NCBI RefSeq assembly: GCF_949769255.1
Contig: NZ_OX458329.1
Span: 1,550,001-1,614,000 of the forward strand
DNA from: Mobiluncus massiliensis
GTDB lineage: Bacteria; Actinomycetota; Actinomycetes; Actinomycetales; Actinomycetaceae
DNA: 64,000 nt
Direction of reading: 5' to 3'
A program made the position numbers and the translations under genes. This document shows positions 1 through 8,538 of this stretch, piece after piece. Each line of letters starts with the position of its first letter. The stretch's first letter is position 1. The notes under the pieces were generated by a model. It saw only the letters and a list, made by a program, of their open reading frames with translations, had not been told where the DNA came from and ran no database searches.

Positions 1-505
1 GTTGCGAATTTACGTCGTACTTCCCCGGCAGAGTTACTCGATACGGAGGCTTTGCGTCAAAACTCCACCAGTAGGCATCTGCAGTGTCAAAATCGTCACC
101 ATCAACAGCTTCCACATTGAAGGCAATTTCTGGCTGCTCATGCTCCCCGGTAAGTAAACGTTGCACGCGCTTGCCTAGCCGAGAAAATATTTCCCTATTG
201 AGAGCTGAAAATGGCTGAGGAGACAAAGGAAGTTTATAAATCTTTTTCCATCGCCCCCAGGGGTATAAATCAAGAAAATCTTGGAGGAAAAAAATACCTC
301 GATCATCAGAGATCGTTTCTATCTTGGTCAATGACCGAGAAATATACTCAAGTAAAGAACTATCTGCCTCGGGGAAACGTTGATAAAAATCGTCGTCCGC
401 TAGATACCCCTCCATTTCGATTTCTGAAAACAGCACCCCCAGCAGAGAAAGCGTCAGGAATGTCGCGTCAGACTTCGTTTCGCAAGATTGACTGTTCAGC
501 AGCAC
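1..505 (-). CDS. Unknown protein, N-terminal part (runs off left edge)
   Basis: An uninterrupted reverse-strand frame runs from a GTG at 505 to the window edge (168 codons seen, no stop), in the same frame as the ABC ATPase gene that ends at 551. The GTG is preceded by a G-rich ribosome binding site (GGGGGG about 8 nt upstream). The visible protein starts VLLNSQSCETK, has a hydrophobic stretch near residues 14-26 and then a long acidic and aromatic-rich region, including LYPWGRWKK and the Trp pair in DAYWWSFDA. I do not recognise the family and assign no function. It lies 45 bp after the importer ATPase and could be cotranscribed with it. The local DNA is more AT-rich than the neighbours. Moderately sure it is a real gene. 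Confidence 0.55.
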   Translation of the reverse strand, partial: MLLNSQSCETKSDATFLTLSLLGVLFSEIEMEGYLADDDFYQRFPEADSSLLEYISRSLTKIETISDDRGIFFLQDFLDLYPWGRWKKIYKLPLSPQPFSALNREIFSRLGKRVQRLLTGEHEQPEIAFNVEAVDGDDFDTADAYWWSFDAKPPYRVTLPGKYDVNSQ

Positions 506-550
506 TTTTAAGACCCCCCGCCAGACCTGCCGGTGTTCAGGTTGTCCCGT

Positions 551-1342
551 TTAGGACAGCATGGTCCGGTCAGATAGCGCCGCGCCTTTGAACTTGGCGA
601 ACTGGGCCAGCAGGTCGTCCACGGTCGCGTTTTCCTTATCTTTCCCGCTCAGTTCCATAATGACCTCGCCCTCATGCATCATGATGAGGCGGTTGCCCAG
701 GTGCAGAGCTTGTTCCATGTTGTGGGTCACCATCAGGGTGGTCAGTCCGTGGCGCGCCACTAGCTCCTGGGTCAAGCGGGTAATCAACTCGGCACGTGCC
801 GGATCCAAAGCCGCCGTGTGTTCGTCCAACAGCAAAATCTTCGGCTGGGTGAACACCGCCATCACCAGGGACAGCGCTTGACGTTGCCCACCGGAGAGCA
901 ACCCCACGCGGGCTGTTAGGCGATTTTCCAAACCTTGCTCCAAAACCTTGAGATCTTCGCGGAACTGCGCCTTGCGGGCTCGGGTCACCCCGAGTCCCAG
1001 TCCGTGCCCATGGGTGCGTGCCCAGGCAATCGCCAAGTTCTCTTCAATAGTCATGTGCGGGCAGGTTCCCGCCATCGGGTCTTGGAACACGCGTCCCACG
1101 TAACGCGCCACTTTGTAGTCAGGTTTACGCGTCACATCGTGGCCGTCAATATGTATCTGTCCCAAGTCCGGGCGGTAACGTCCCGAGACGATGTTCAGCA
1201 AGGTCGATTTGCCCGCTCCGTTGGAACCAATGACGGTCACAAAGTCGCCCTCGTCCAACTGCAGGGAGATGTCACGCAGAGCAATTTTTTCGTTAACAGT
1301 GTGACGGAAAAACGCCTTGGAAATATGCGAAAGTTCTAGCAT
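551..1342 (-). CDS. ABC transporter ATP-binding protein (TrpZ-like)
   Basis: Nucleotide-binding subunit of a three-part importer encoded here in the order binding protein, permease, ATPase. The 263-residue protein has a Walker A motif (GSNGAGKST, about residues 38-46), the ABC signature LLSGGQRQAL (about 148-157), Walker B with catalytic Glu replaced in the string ILLLDEHTAALD (canonical D-E present), and a switch His in VTHNME. It starts 3 bp after the permease gene, so the two are one transcription unit. The combination with a PF04392-type binding protein and a LivH-like permease matches the family typified by TrpXYZ of streptococci. The substrate cannot be read from sequence; a tryptophan-like or other amino-acid substrate is only inference. 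Confidence 0.88.
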   Translation of the reverse strand: MLELSHISKAFFRHTVNEKIALRDISLQLDEGDFVTVIGSNGAGKSTLLNIVSGRYRPDLGQIHIDGHDVTRKPDYKVARYVGRVFQDPMAGTCPHMTIEENLAIAWARTHGHGLGLGVTRARKAQFREDLKVLEQGLENRLTARVGLLSGGQRQALSLVMAVFTQPKILLLDEHTAALDPARAELITRLTQELVARHGLTTLMVTHNMEQALHLGNRLIMMHEGEVIMELSGKDKENATVDDLLAQFAKFKGAALSDRTMLS

Positions 1343-1345
1343 GGT

Positions 1346-2335
1346 TCACAGCCCCTTCCGCCGGGTCCGTTTGGTGATATGTTTATCCGCCGGGCGGGTA
1401 TCTCCGGAGTCAAGCTCTTCAGCGTCGGCCGTATCCCAGGGCTGCACCCCGGAAAACTCCGCAATGGGATGGTTCTTTTGCCACGAGAGAAAGCCTTTCC
1501 ACCGCGGGGCAATGAGGAACACCACCACAATGATGGCGCTCAACAGTTTCATATCGTTGGGGTTGAATCCCGGAATCATCAAGGCGGCTTGAATAATGAC
1601 GCGATACACGACAGAGCCGCCCACCACTGCCAACACGGCCATCCAGATGCGTCCGGTGGGAATGACCGCCGTGCCGATGATGACCGAGGCCAAACCGGCA
1701 ATAATCAGCCCGATACCCATAGAAATATCCGCGAAGCCTTGATACTGGGCGATGAGGGAACCTGACAGCGCCACCAAGCCGTTGGACAGCGCCAAGCCGA
1801 CCAGTTTGGCCAAGTCGGTGTTCACCCCTTGGGCACGCGCCATTTCTTCGTTATCCCCAGTGGCGCGCAAAGCCAAACCCAGATTGGTGGATAGGAACCA
1901 CACGACTATCCCGCAGGCTACCAGCAGGACCACCAACAGAATCGCTACGCTGACCCACGTCCCCACCAGATTGGCCTCCCGCAGTGGCGTAAACAGTGAT
2001 TCTTCACGCCGAAACGGCAGGTTGGATTTGCCCATAATGCGCAGGTTCACCGAATACAAACCAATCTGGGTCAAGATTCCCGCCAGCAGGGGGTGTATTT
2101 TCCCCGCGGTATTCAGCAAACCGGTAATCAGCCCGGCAATCAGTCCCACCGCGAATCCCGCCAGGGTTCCCAGCCACGGGCTGCCCCCGCCGAGGATAAC
2201 GACCGCGCAAGCTGCCGCTCCGGTGGTGAAACTCGAATCAATCGTCAAATCGGCGAAATCGAGGATTCTAAATGTGAGGTACACCCCCAAGGCCATCAGC
2301 CCATAAATCAGGCCCAGCTCCACCGCACCAATCAT
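1346..2335 (-). CDS. ABC transporter permease (TrpY-like, BPD_transp_2 type)
   Basis: Membrane subunit of the same importer; 329 residues with about eight to nine hydrophobic segments. It opens directly with a membrane helix (MIGAVELGLIYGLMALGVYL) and carries the LTIDSSFTTGAA-type segment seen in permeases that pair with ABC_sub_bind lipoproteins. The C-terminal ~50 residues are hydrophilic and charged (GDTRPADKHITKRTRRKGL), which is longer than usual for the family. The gene lies between the binding-protein gene (185 bp upstream, with a hairpin in between) and the ATPase gene (3 bp downstream). Confidence 0.86.
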   Translation of the reverse strand: MIGAVELGLIYGLMALGVYLTFRILDFADLTIDSSFTTGAAACAVVILGGGSPWLGTLAGFAVGLIAGLITGLLNTAGKIHPLLAGILTQIGLYSVNLRIMGKSNLPFRREESLFTPLREANLVGTWVSVAILLVVLLVACGIVVWFLSTNLGLALRATGDNEEMARAQGVNTDLAKLVGLALSNGLVALSGSLIAQYQGFADISMGIGLIIAGLASVIIGTAVIPTGRIWMAVLAVVGGSVVYRVIIQAALMIPGFNPNDMKLLSAIIVVVFLIAPRWKGFLSWQKNHPIAEFSGVQPWDTADAEELDSGDTRPADKHITKRTRRKGL

Positions 2336-2467
2336 ATTTTTTCAAATCCTTACGTGTATTCCCAAGGTTCCCCGGTTACGTTCTCGGGGTCGCTCACCCC
2401 CATTAAAACACGAGCCTGACACCCCGGCCAAAATAGGGCCGCGAAAACCTGCGCCTTTCCAACACCG

Positions 2468-2505
2468 CAACAGCCCACCCCGATTTTAGGCAGGATGGGC
2501 TGTTG
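2468..2505 (-). terminator. Intercistronic hairpin after the binding-protein gene
   Basis: A perfect 10-bp inverted repeat (CAACAGCCCA / TGGGCTGTTG) lies just after the stop of the binding-protein gene and before the permease gene. No U-tract follows on the reverse strand, so it is more likely a 3'-end-stabilising or partial read-through structure than a strong terminator. Such hairpins commonly make a transporter produce more binding protein than membrane subunits. That role is inferred here. Confidence 0.6.
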
Positions 2506-2519
2506 TCTAAACACTTCGG

Positions 2520-3506
2520 TTACTCGTAAACCACCTTGTCGGCTTTAGCCGAAAGCTCAGCGGGAATCGGGTGTCCCTGCTTCTCGGCGGCCTCCGGGTT
2601 TATCACCAGTAACGGAGTTTTTTGGGCTTCCACCGGCATAGTTGCGGGTTTAGCCTCGCCCTTTAAGATCTTTACCGCCATTTCTCCGGTCTGGTGGCCC
2701 AAGGTTGTGTAATCCAGTCCCAACGTCAAAGCCGCACCGTTACCGACCGAACTGGACTCACCGGCCACCGTAAGGATGCCCTTTTCCTCCGCCACCTGCA
2801 GCACGGAATCCAACGCGGCTACCACGGTGTTATCGGTAGGAATGAAAATGGCATCGACTCCGGTCAGAGTCTGAGCGGCCTGCTGAACTTCGGCGGTATT
2901 GGTGATGGTTTTTTCCACCACTTCCAACCCTTGTTTCTTAGCTTCAGCTTTCGCCAATTTGACTTGTACCTGCGAGTTTACCTCTCCGGAAGAGTAGATA
3001 ATGCCAACCTTTTGAGCATCGGGAATCACCTGTTTGACCAGGTCAATCTGTTTCGCCACCGGATTCATATCCGTAGTGCCGGTCACGTTGTAACCCGGCG
3101 CCTCGTTAGATTCCACCAGCTCCGCTGCCACCGGATCCGTCACCGCGGTGAACAGTACCGGGGTATCGACCACATTTTGAGCAATGGACTGAGCCATGGG
3201 GGTGGCGATAGCAAACACCAAATCGTAATCACCCGCAGCGTACTTTGAGGCGATGGAGTTCACGTTGGTCTGGTCCCCTTGGGCATTGGAAGCGTCATAG
3301 GTGACATCCAGTCCAGCTTCGCTCAAAGCGGCTTTAAATCCGGCTACCGCCTCGTCCAAGGGCGGGAAACTGGCGTACTGGGCAATAGCGACTTTGTATT
3401 TGCCATCGCCGCTGGCAGCACCTCCCTTGGTGGCGTCTGTAGAGGAACAACCCGCCAGCGCCAAAGCGGCCATACCGACAACTATTGAGGCAATTATTCT
3501 ACGCAT
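2520..3506 (-). CDS. ABC transporter substrate-binding lipoprotein (TrpX-like)
   Basis: Extracytoplasmic solute receptor of the importer. The 328-residue protein begins with a lipoprotein signal peptide: MRRIIAS, a hydrophobic core, and the lipobox LAGC with the acylated Cys at residue 19. A Ser/Thr/Gly-rich tether follows. The mature part has the two-lobe fold of the ABC_sub_bind family (PF04392), with strings such as YKVAIAQYASFPPLDEAV and the repeated VGIIYSSGEVNS-type lobe. An AAGGAT ribosome binding site precedes the ATG. It is the first gene of the unit and is followed by a hairpin. Substrate unknown. Confidence 0.88.
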   Translation of the reverse strand: MRRIIASIVVGMAALALAGCSSTDATKGGAASGDGKYKVAIAQYASFPPLDEAVAGFKAALSEAGLDVTYDASNAQGDQTNVNSIASKYAAGDYDLVFAIATPMAQSIAQNVVDTPVLFTAVTDPVAAELVESNEAPGYNVTGTTDMNPVAKQIDLVKQVIPDAQKVGIIYSSGEVNSQVQVKLAKAEAKKQGLEVVEKTITNTAEVQQAAQTLTGVDAIFIPTDNTVVAALDSVLQVAEEKGILTVAGESSSVGNGAALTLGLDYTTLGHQTGEMAVKILKGEAKPATMPVEAQKTPLLVINPEAAEKQGHPIPAELSAKADKVVYE

Positions 3507-3631
3507 CAGGAAAATCCTTCGTTTTGGTGAATATTGAAACTCACCATAACGCTATTCACGTTTTGAAAAAAACTCGTCTCACATATCGAACTACAGGGTG
3601 AGTGAAAGGAATCCAACCGGAAAGCAAAAGG

Positions 3632-5257
3632 TTACACCGGGCCGACAAATCGGTCTCGTATCCACCGGAAGAAATTACTGATCCCATCCGCGACCACGGT
3701 GTCGGTCACGTTACGCGACAGCCAAGAATATAACCCCATAAACCAGAAAGTCAGGCGTTCCGTCCAGTTTCCGGAACGCCAGTCTTTCGGTACCCAGGAA
3801 ATGGACTTCAAACGCGCGGCCGAAAATACCTGGGTGTATTGCAAAATTGCTTCCAGACCATGACGAATCCCCTGGCCGCTTTCGCTTTTGCCCTGAATCG
3901 GCGCCTTCCACGACATATCCATCGAGAAATACGTGTCGTTGACGCTGACTGCGGCAAACTGTGCATTGTTAATCAGGGTCCGCACGAAATCGATGTCGCG
4001 AGTAAAGACGGCGGCAGAATCAATCACTCGTGACCCCGTTACCAGGCGCACCACGTTCGCGATGTCTTTGAACGATAGCAGCGCCACTACCGGTCCGTAC
4101 ACTTCCGTTTCCAGAAGCTCCAAATCAGGAGGCAAATCCGCCACGATGGTCGGCTCAAAAAAAGTCGGACTAATCTCAGGACGCGGATGGGACCCCGTCA
4201 GTACCCGGGCGCCGTTCTCAAGAGCCAGTTTCACAACTTTTTCACAATTCTTGACTCGGCCAGGGTACATCATGGAGCCCATAGTGGCGTGCCGATCCAC
4301 GAATCGCCCGACCCGAATCTGCTCATGGGTATATTGGAGCATCATCTGTTCAAACGGTTCTCGCACTGATTCATGCACAAAAATAATCTCGACAGCTTTC
4401 GTGGATTGGCCGGCGTTCAGGAAAGCCGAACGAGCACAGGCTTTCGCCGCGTCCCACAATTTCGCGTCATCCATCACCAACGCAATGTTTTTAACCCCTC
4501 CAAAGCAAGAAATGGGCACCGAGTGGCGAGCACACTCCATCGAGATTTTTTGACACATCCGGTTCGGTCCGATGGCTGAAACATAGTCGAGGGCCGGAAT
4601 GAACTGCATCCCGAACTGTGAAGATTCCGAAACCACGATGCGCCACACGTCTGCGGGCATCCCGGCGTCCACCAGCACCGCTTTCATCAACAGGGCTCCC
4701 AGAGCCGCCTGGGGAGTCACGAAATTGACCACCGTGTTACCGGCCATAATAGGGTTCAAGATATCGCAGACCATAGAAATTGGATTGTCCGCGGAAGTGA
4801 ACATCCCTACTACCCCCATGGGGCGGTACCAAACCCGATAGGTGGACAGCGGTACCGAGCCCCCACCCCGGCGCGGTTTCCACAGATACCTCAAATGTCG
4901 CTTAATGCCCCGTACCTGGGTAATCATGTAAAAATACTCTGAGGAAGCGTCCAGCCAGGATTTCCCGCTCAACAGCTGGTCGAGCCCAATAATCGGCTCA
5001 TAGTAACGCACAACTCGTCTCAAGAATCGGTACAGAATGCGTGAACGCGTGTAAATGCTCTCTTGTGACCACTGTTCACTCACGGCATGAGCCCGAAGCA
5101 CGGATTGTTCTCCATCAGAGAAGGTGGAGCAATGCAGGGTTCCGAAGGATTCCCAAGTCTGGACATTGTAAACCGGAGCATCAGCACCGCTCTCGCCACG
5201 ACCGGCAATGAGCAAGGACGTCATGAACTTGTCGTCGATACCCTTGGGGTATTCCAT
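3632..5257 (-). CDS. Aldehyde-dehydrogenase-like protein lacking catalytic residues (paralogue 1)
   Basis: A 541-residue protein with the whole-length fold of the succinate-semialdehyde dehydrogenase branch of the ALDH superfamily. Every key active-site position is changed. The catalytic Cys of the NAGQxC motif is Thr286 (NAGQST), the general-base Glu of ELGGK is Phe252, and the oxyanion Asn of PWNxP is Asp157. The Lys of the cofactor-binding LKP segment is missing (NFVTP at 178-182). Only the late Glu of the ExxGPV motif (ETEVYGPV, 383-390) remains. The C-terminus adds a Trp/Phe-rich, partly hydrophobic ~60-residue tail ending in RDRFVGPV. The start ATG has a strong GGAAGGAGG site. It is cotranscribed after its paralogue (90-bp gap). 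No dehydrogenase activity is expected; the function is unknown. Confidence 0.8.
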   Translation of the reverse strand: MEYPKGIDDKFMTSLLIAGRGESGADAPVYNVQTWESFGTLHCSTFSDGEQSVLRAHAVSEQWSQESIYTRSRILYRFLRRVVRYYEPIIGLDQLLSGKSWLDASSEYFYMITQVRGIKRHLRYLWKPRRGGGSVPLSTYRVWYRPMGVVGMFTSADNPISMVCDILNPIMAGNTVVNFVTPQAALGALLMKAVLVDAGMPADVWRIVVSESSQFGMQFIPALDYVSAIGPNRMCQKISMECARHSVPISCFGGVKNIALVMDDAKLWDAAKACARSAFLNAGQSTKAVEIIFVHESVREPFEQMMLQYTHEQIRVGRFVDRHATMGSMMYPGRVKNCEKVVKLALENGARVLTGSHPRPEISPTFFEPTIVADLPPDLELLETEVYGPVVALLSFKDIANVVRLVTGSRVIDSAAVFTRDIDFVRTLINNAQFAAVSVNDTYFSMDMSWKAPIQGKSESGQGIRHGLEAILQYTQVFSAARLKSISWVPKDWRSGNWTERLTFWFMGLYSWLSRNVTDTVVADGISNFFRWIRDRFVGPV

Positions 5258-5347
5258 GTCTCCTCCTTCCTGACTGTAATCTAAGGGTTCGTTTCTCCAG
5301 TTTGTCCGAATCCGTTGTCACTCTGACGCAGCGAAACGAAAGCGGTT

Positions 5348-6970
5348 CTATACCGGGCCGTGAATCCGATTCTTAATGTGATGTCGCAGGTTGCGCCACG
5401 CATAAGCAATCACCGTATCGGTGAACAGAATCGAGGCAATCACTGCGGCACGGCTAGAGAAAAAGCTCCACCGTTCCATCCGGTTTCCGGGCTGGAGGTC
5501 GTTTGAAATCCAGGGATGACCTTCCTGCCTGGCCACGGATTGAACGCGGGAATACTGCAGAATCGACTCCAACCCGTGACGGATGCCGGAGCCGGTACTC
5601 CTGATACCCTGAATCGGAGCTTGCCACGTCGAGTACAGACTCATGTAGGAGTCGTTGATGATTACCGCTGCGCCGTTGGCTGCTTGGATGAAATCGCGCA
5701 TCATGAACTCGGATTCAGTGAACAGATAGATACAGTAACTGTGCCGAGACGTGCCCAAGAAGCGTGATACTTCCGTGAGGTCCTGGAATGGTTGCAGATA
5801 GATGAGGGGGCCGTGAAGCTCACTTGCACAGATTGCGGCGTCCTGCGGCACTCTGGCGAGGATGGTCGGTTCATAGAAGGACGGTCCCAGGTCCGGGGCG
5901 GTGTTGCCGCCTAGGACTAGCTCAGCCCCTCGTTGGACCGCGTCGTCCACCAGCTCCTGGATGGTTTGCGCCCGCTGCGGTGTCAGCATAGCACCCAAGG
6001 TGGTTTCAGCAGAATCCAGAGAACCAATGGCAACCTGGTCTGACACAAAGTCTTTCAAGGCGAGTTTAAAGTAATCAAAAATTGAATCCTGCACCCAGAT
6101 GATTTCGGCGCTGTTTACGGTTTGTCCCGCGTGTTGGAAACCAGCACGGGCCATCGCCCGGACCGCATGATCAAAACGGCAATCTTCACAAATCACCCCA
6201 ACGTTAAGCACCTGCAGGAAACCCTTGAACGGAACCCGGTATTCCTGGCAAATTCTCGAAATCCGGCGTCCTAACTTTTCCGAGCCTAAAACCGTGACCA
6301 TATCTAGACCGGGAATGACGGCGCGCCCCGCTTTTGAAGTTGTGTCCGGAATAATCTTCCACAAACCGTACGGCATTCCCGCATCTACCAACATGGCGTG
6401 CATCAGTACAGCGCCCAAGGCCGCCTGGGGGGTCACGAAGTTTACGACCGCATTGCCCGCCGCAATCGCCTGTAGGACATCGTTGATTGAAGAAAGCGGC
6501 CAGTCAGGTGACGTGAAAAATCCCACTATGCCCAAGGGACGCTGGTAAACACGCCACCGCGAACCGGGTAGCGCTCCCCTACCAGCTCGGTGTTTGCCCA
6601 GCCTACGGCTGGAAAATTTGATGTTTTTCGCGGTGGACAAAACATCGAGAAACTCTTCGTGGGCATCAATTAATGATTTGCCGCTGAGCATTTGCGACAG
6701 GGCGACCATTTCGTTTTGGTACTTCCACACTAACTGGGAAAATCGGGCCAAAACTTTGGCGCGCCCATAGGGCCCCATTTCAGTCCAGACCACCTGTGCT
6801 GCCTGCACCGTCATCAAAGATTCCTGGGCGTCTTCGGGGGAAGCCGTAGCGACCCGGGTCAGCAACCGTCCGGATTCCACATCGACCACGTCTTTGCGAG
6901 GACCGTGCATCCAGGACAAAAATTCTGCCAAGATGGCAAAAAATCTGTCGTCCAAGACATCGGAATGCAC
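5348..6970 (-). CDS. Aldehyde-dehydrogenase-like protein lacking catalytic residues (paralogue 2)
   Basis: A 540-residue paralogue of the downstream gene; the two share near-identical blocks such as VVNFVTPQAALGA and LVDAGMP. It is also ALDH-shaped but inactive by sequence: Val285 replaces the catalytic Cys (HAGQTV), Phe251 replaces the catalytic Glu, Asp156 replaces the oxyanion Asn, and the cofactor Lys is absent. A nucleotide-loop remnant GSEKLG (229-234) survives better than in paralogue 1. The last ~50 residues contain a hydrophobic stretch (AAVIASILFTDTVIAYA) that could be a membrane anchor, and end in the shared GPV. It starts at a GTG with a GGGAGGGG ribosome site. Because both copies keep full-length frames, the changes look selected rather than decayed. 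Confidence 0.8.
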   Translation of the reverse strand: MHSDVLDDRFFAILAEFLSWMHGPRKDVVDVESGRLLTRVATASPEDAQESLMTVQAAQVVWTEMGPYGRAKVLARFSQLVWKYQNEMVALSQMLSGKSLIDAHEEFLDVLSTAKNIKFSSRRLGKHRAGRGALPGSRWRVYQRPLGIVGFFTSPDWPLSSINDVLQAIAAGNAVVNFVTPQAALGAVLMHAMLVDAGMPYGLWKIIPDTTSKAGRAVIPGLDMVTVLGSEKLGRRISRICQEYRVPFKGFLQVLNVGVICEDCRFDHAVRAMARAGFQHAGQTVNSAEIIWVQDSIFDYFKLALKDFVSDQVAIGSLDSAETTLGAMLTPQRAQTIQELVDDAVQRGAELVLGGNTAPDLGPSFYEPTILARVPQDAAICASELHGPLIYLQPFQDLTEVSRFLGTSRHSYCIYLFTESEFMMRDFIQAANGAAVIINDSYMSLYSTWQAPIQGIRSTGSGIRHGLESILQYSRVQSVARQEGHPWISNDLQPGNRMERWSFFSSRAAVIASILFTDTVIAYAWRNLRHHIKNRIHGPV

Positions 6971-7077
6971 TGCAACCCCTCCCTGTACGTCAATTGTAGG
7001 TTACGAACAGCCTTTTGAATTATAGCCAAGCCGGAAAGCTATGAGGACCATTGCCGGGTTCTGTCGCTTTATAGCAA

Positions 7078-7109
7078 GGTGGGCAGGAAACCGAAGTTTC
7101 CTGCCCACC
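7078..7109 (-). terminator. Terminator-like hairpin after tuf
   Basis: A perfect 14-bp stem (GGTGGGCAGGAAAC / GTTTCCTGCCCACC) with a CGAA tetraloop begins 23 bp after the tuf stop codon. It closes the str operon. A T-run after it on the reverse strand is weak, so termination may need Rho, but the stem is very stable. Confidence 0.8.
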
Positions 7110-7132
7110 GCTGTGTAATTGACCGTAGGTAA

Positions 7133-8329
7133 TTACGCGATAATCTTGGTCACCTTGCCGGAACCAACGGTACGGCCGCCTTCGCGGATAGCGAAGCCGA
7201 GGCCTTCTTCCATAGCGATAGGCTGAATCAGCTCCACGCTGATTTCAGTGGTGTCGCCAGGCATAACCATTTCGGTGCCTTCGGGCAGGTGGATAACACC
7301 GGTAACGTCGGTGGTGCGGAAGAAGAACTGCGGGCGGTAGCCATCGTAGAAGGACTTGTGACGTCCGCCTTCATCCTTCTTCAAGATGTAGACCTTGCCC
7401 TCGAACTTGGTGTGCGGGGTCACGGAACCAGGAATGCAGATAACCTGGCCGCGCTCCACATCTTCACGCTTGGTGCCGCGCAGCAGCAGACCACAGTTCT
7501 CGCCGGCGTAGGCCTCGTCCATGGACTTGTGGAACATTTCGATACCGGTAACGGTGGTCTTTTGCGTCGGACGGATGCCCACGATTTCGACTTCGGCGTT
7601 CAACGGCAGCTTGCCGCGCTCCACACGACCGGTCACCACGGTGCCGCGGCCGGTAATGGTGAAGACGTCTTCGATAGGCATCAAGAACGGCTTGTCGAGG
7701 TCACGAACAGGCTCAGGAATGTAGGTGTCAACCGCTTCCACGAGCTCTTCAACCTTCTTGGTCCACTCGGCGTCGCCTTCCAGAGCCTTCAGAGCGGAAA
7801 GGTGGATGATCGGGCAGTCGCGGTCGAAGCCCTGCTTCTCCAGGTCTTCACGGATTTCGTCCTCCACGATTTCCAGCATGTCTTCGTCCACATCCGGGGA
7901 ATCGCACTTGTTCAGAGCGACCAGGATGGAAGGCACGCCGACCTGCTTGGCCAACAGGATGTGCTCCTTGGTCTGAGCCATCGGGCCGTCAGTGGCAGCC
8001 ACCACGAGGATAGCGCCGTCCATTTGCGCAGCGCCGGTAATCATGTTCTTGATGTAGTCGGCGTGGCCAGGGGCGTCCACGTGAGCGTAGTGACGGTTGG
8101 GGGTTTCGTATTCAACGTGAGAAACGTTGATGGTGATGCCGCGCTGACGTTCCTCCGGAGCGTTATCCACCTGATCGAAGGGGGTGAACTTGTTTGCGGG
8201 CAAATCCGGATACTTGTCAGCCAACACCTTGGTGATAGCTGCAGTCAAAGTAGTCTTGCCGTGGTCAACGTGACCAATGGTGCCGACGTTAACGTGCGGC
8301 TTGTCATGAGTATAAGTGCCTTGTGCCAC
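7133..8329 (-). CDS. tuf: Translation elongation factor Tu
   Basis: GTPase that delivers aminoacyl-tRNA to the ribosome. The 398-residue protein is full length and has G1 GHVDHGKTT (residues 19-27), the effector region [10 protein letters not shown]3 DAPGHADY, G4 NKCD and G5 SALKAL, then the two beta-barrel domains ending in [10 protein letters not shown]. It is the last gene of rpsL-rpsG-fusA-tuf and has a ribosome site (GGAGGAAAG) upstream of the ATG. It is separated from fusA by 209 bp holding a hairpin, so it may have its own promoter in addition to read-through. Confidence 0.98.
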   Translation of the reverse strand: MAQGTYTHDKPHVNVGTIGHVDHGKTTLTAAITKVLADKYPDLPANKFTPFDQVDNAPEERQRGITINVSHVEYETPNRHYAHVDAPGHADYIKNMITGAAQMDGAILVVAATDGPMAQTKEHILLAKQVGVPSILVALNKCDSPDVDEDMLEIVEDEIREDLEKQGFDRDCPIIHLSALKALEGDAEWTKKVEELVEAVDTYIPEPVRDLDKPFLMPIEDVFTITGRGTVVTGRVERGKLPLNAEVEIVGIRPTQKTTVTGIEMFHKSMDEAYAGENCGLLLRGTKREDVERGQVICIPGSVTPHTKFEGKVYILKKDEGGRHKSFYDGYRPQFFFRTTDVTGVIHLPEGTEMVMPGDTTEISVELIQPIAMEEGLGFAIREGGRTVGSGKVTKIIA

Positions 8330-8468
8330 TTCTTTCTTTCCTCCTGGACTTTAGGTAGTTTTGCTCCGTAATAAATAAGCAGATGTCAGATTACCACTAT
8401 CTTACGGATTTTCCTACCTGGGTTTTTCTTGATTTTTCTTCTTGCGGATTTTTGCGGGTTTTTCCTGG

Positions 8469-8518
8469 AGTGTCCCCAGCGGCTTTCGAGACGCACCCGG
8501 CTACGCGCCAGGGACACT
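8469..8518 (-). other. Hairpin in the fusA-tuf spacer
   Basis: An 8-bp inverted repeat (AGTGTCCC / GGGACACT) encloses about 34 nt of GC-rich sequence starting 20 bp after the fusA stop. It is likely a processing or attenuation structure between fusA and tuf. The rest of the spacer (8330-8468) is a run of T-rich blocks on the given strand. I could not pick a convincing tuf promoter there. Confidence 0.45.
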
Positions 8519-8538
8519 GCCAAAAAGGAAAAGAACCC

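Noticed and set aside
211-591. Forward 126-residue frame
   Set aside because: Antisense to the edge gene and the ATPase 3' end, no ribosome site, protein composition unlike a real gene; the reverse frame has a better case.
3632-6970. Calling the two genes active succinate-semialdehyde dehydrogenases
   Set aside because: Overall similarity would give that label, but the catalytic Cys, Glu and Asn are all replaced.
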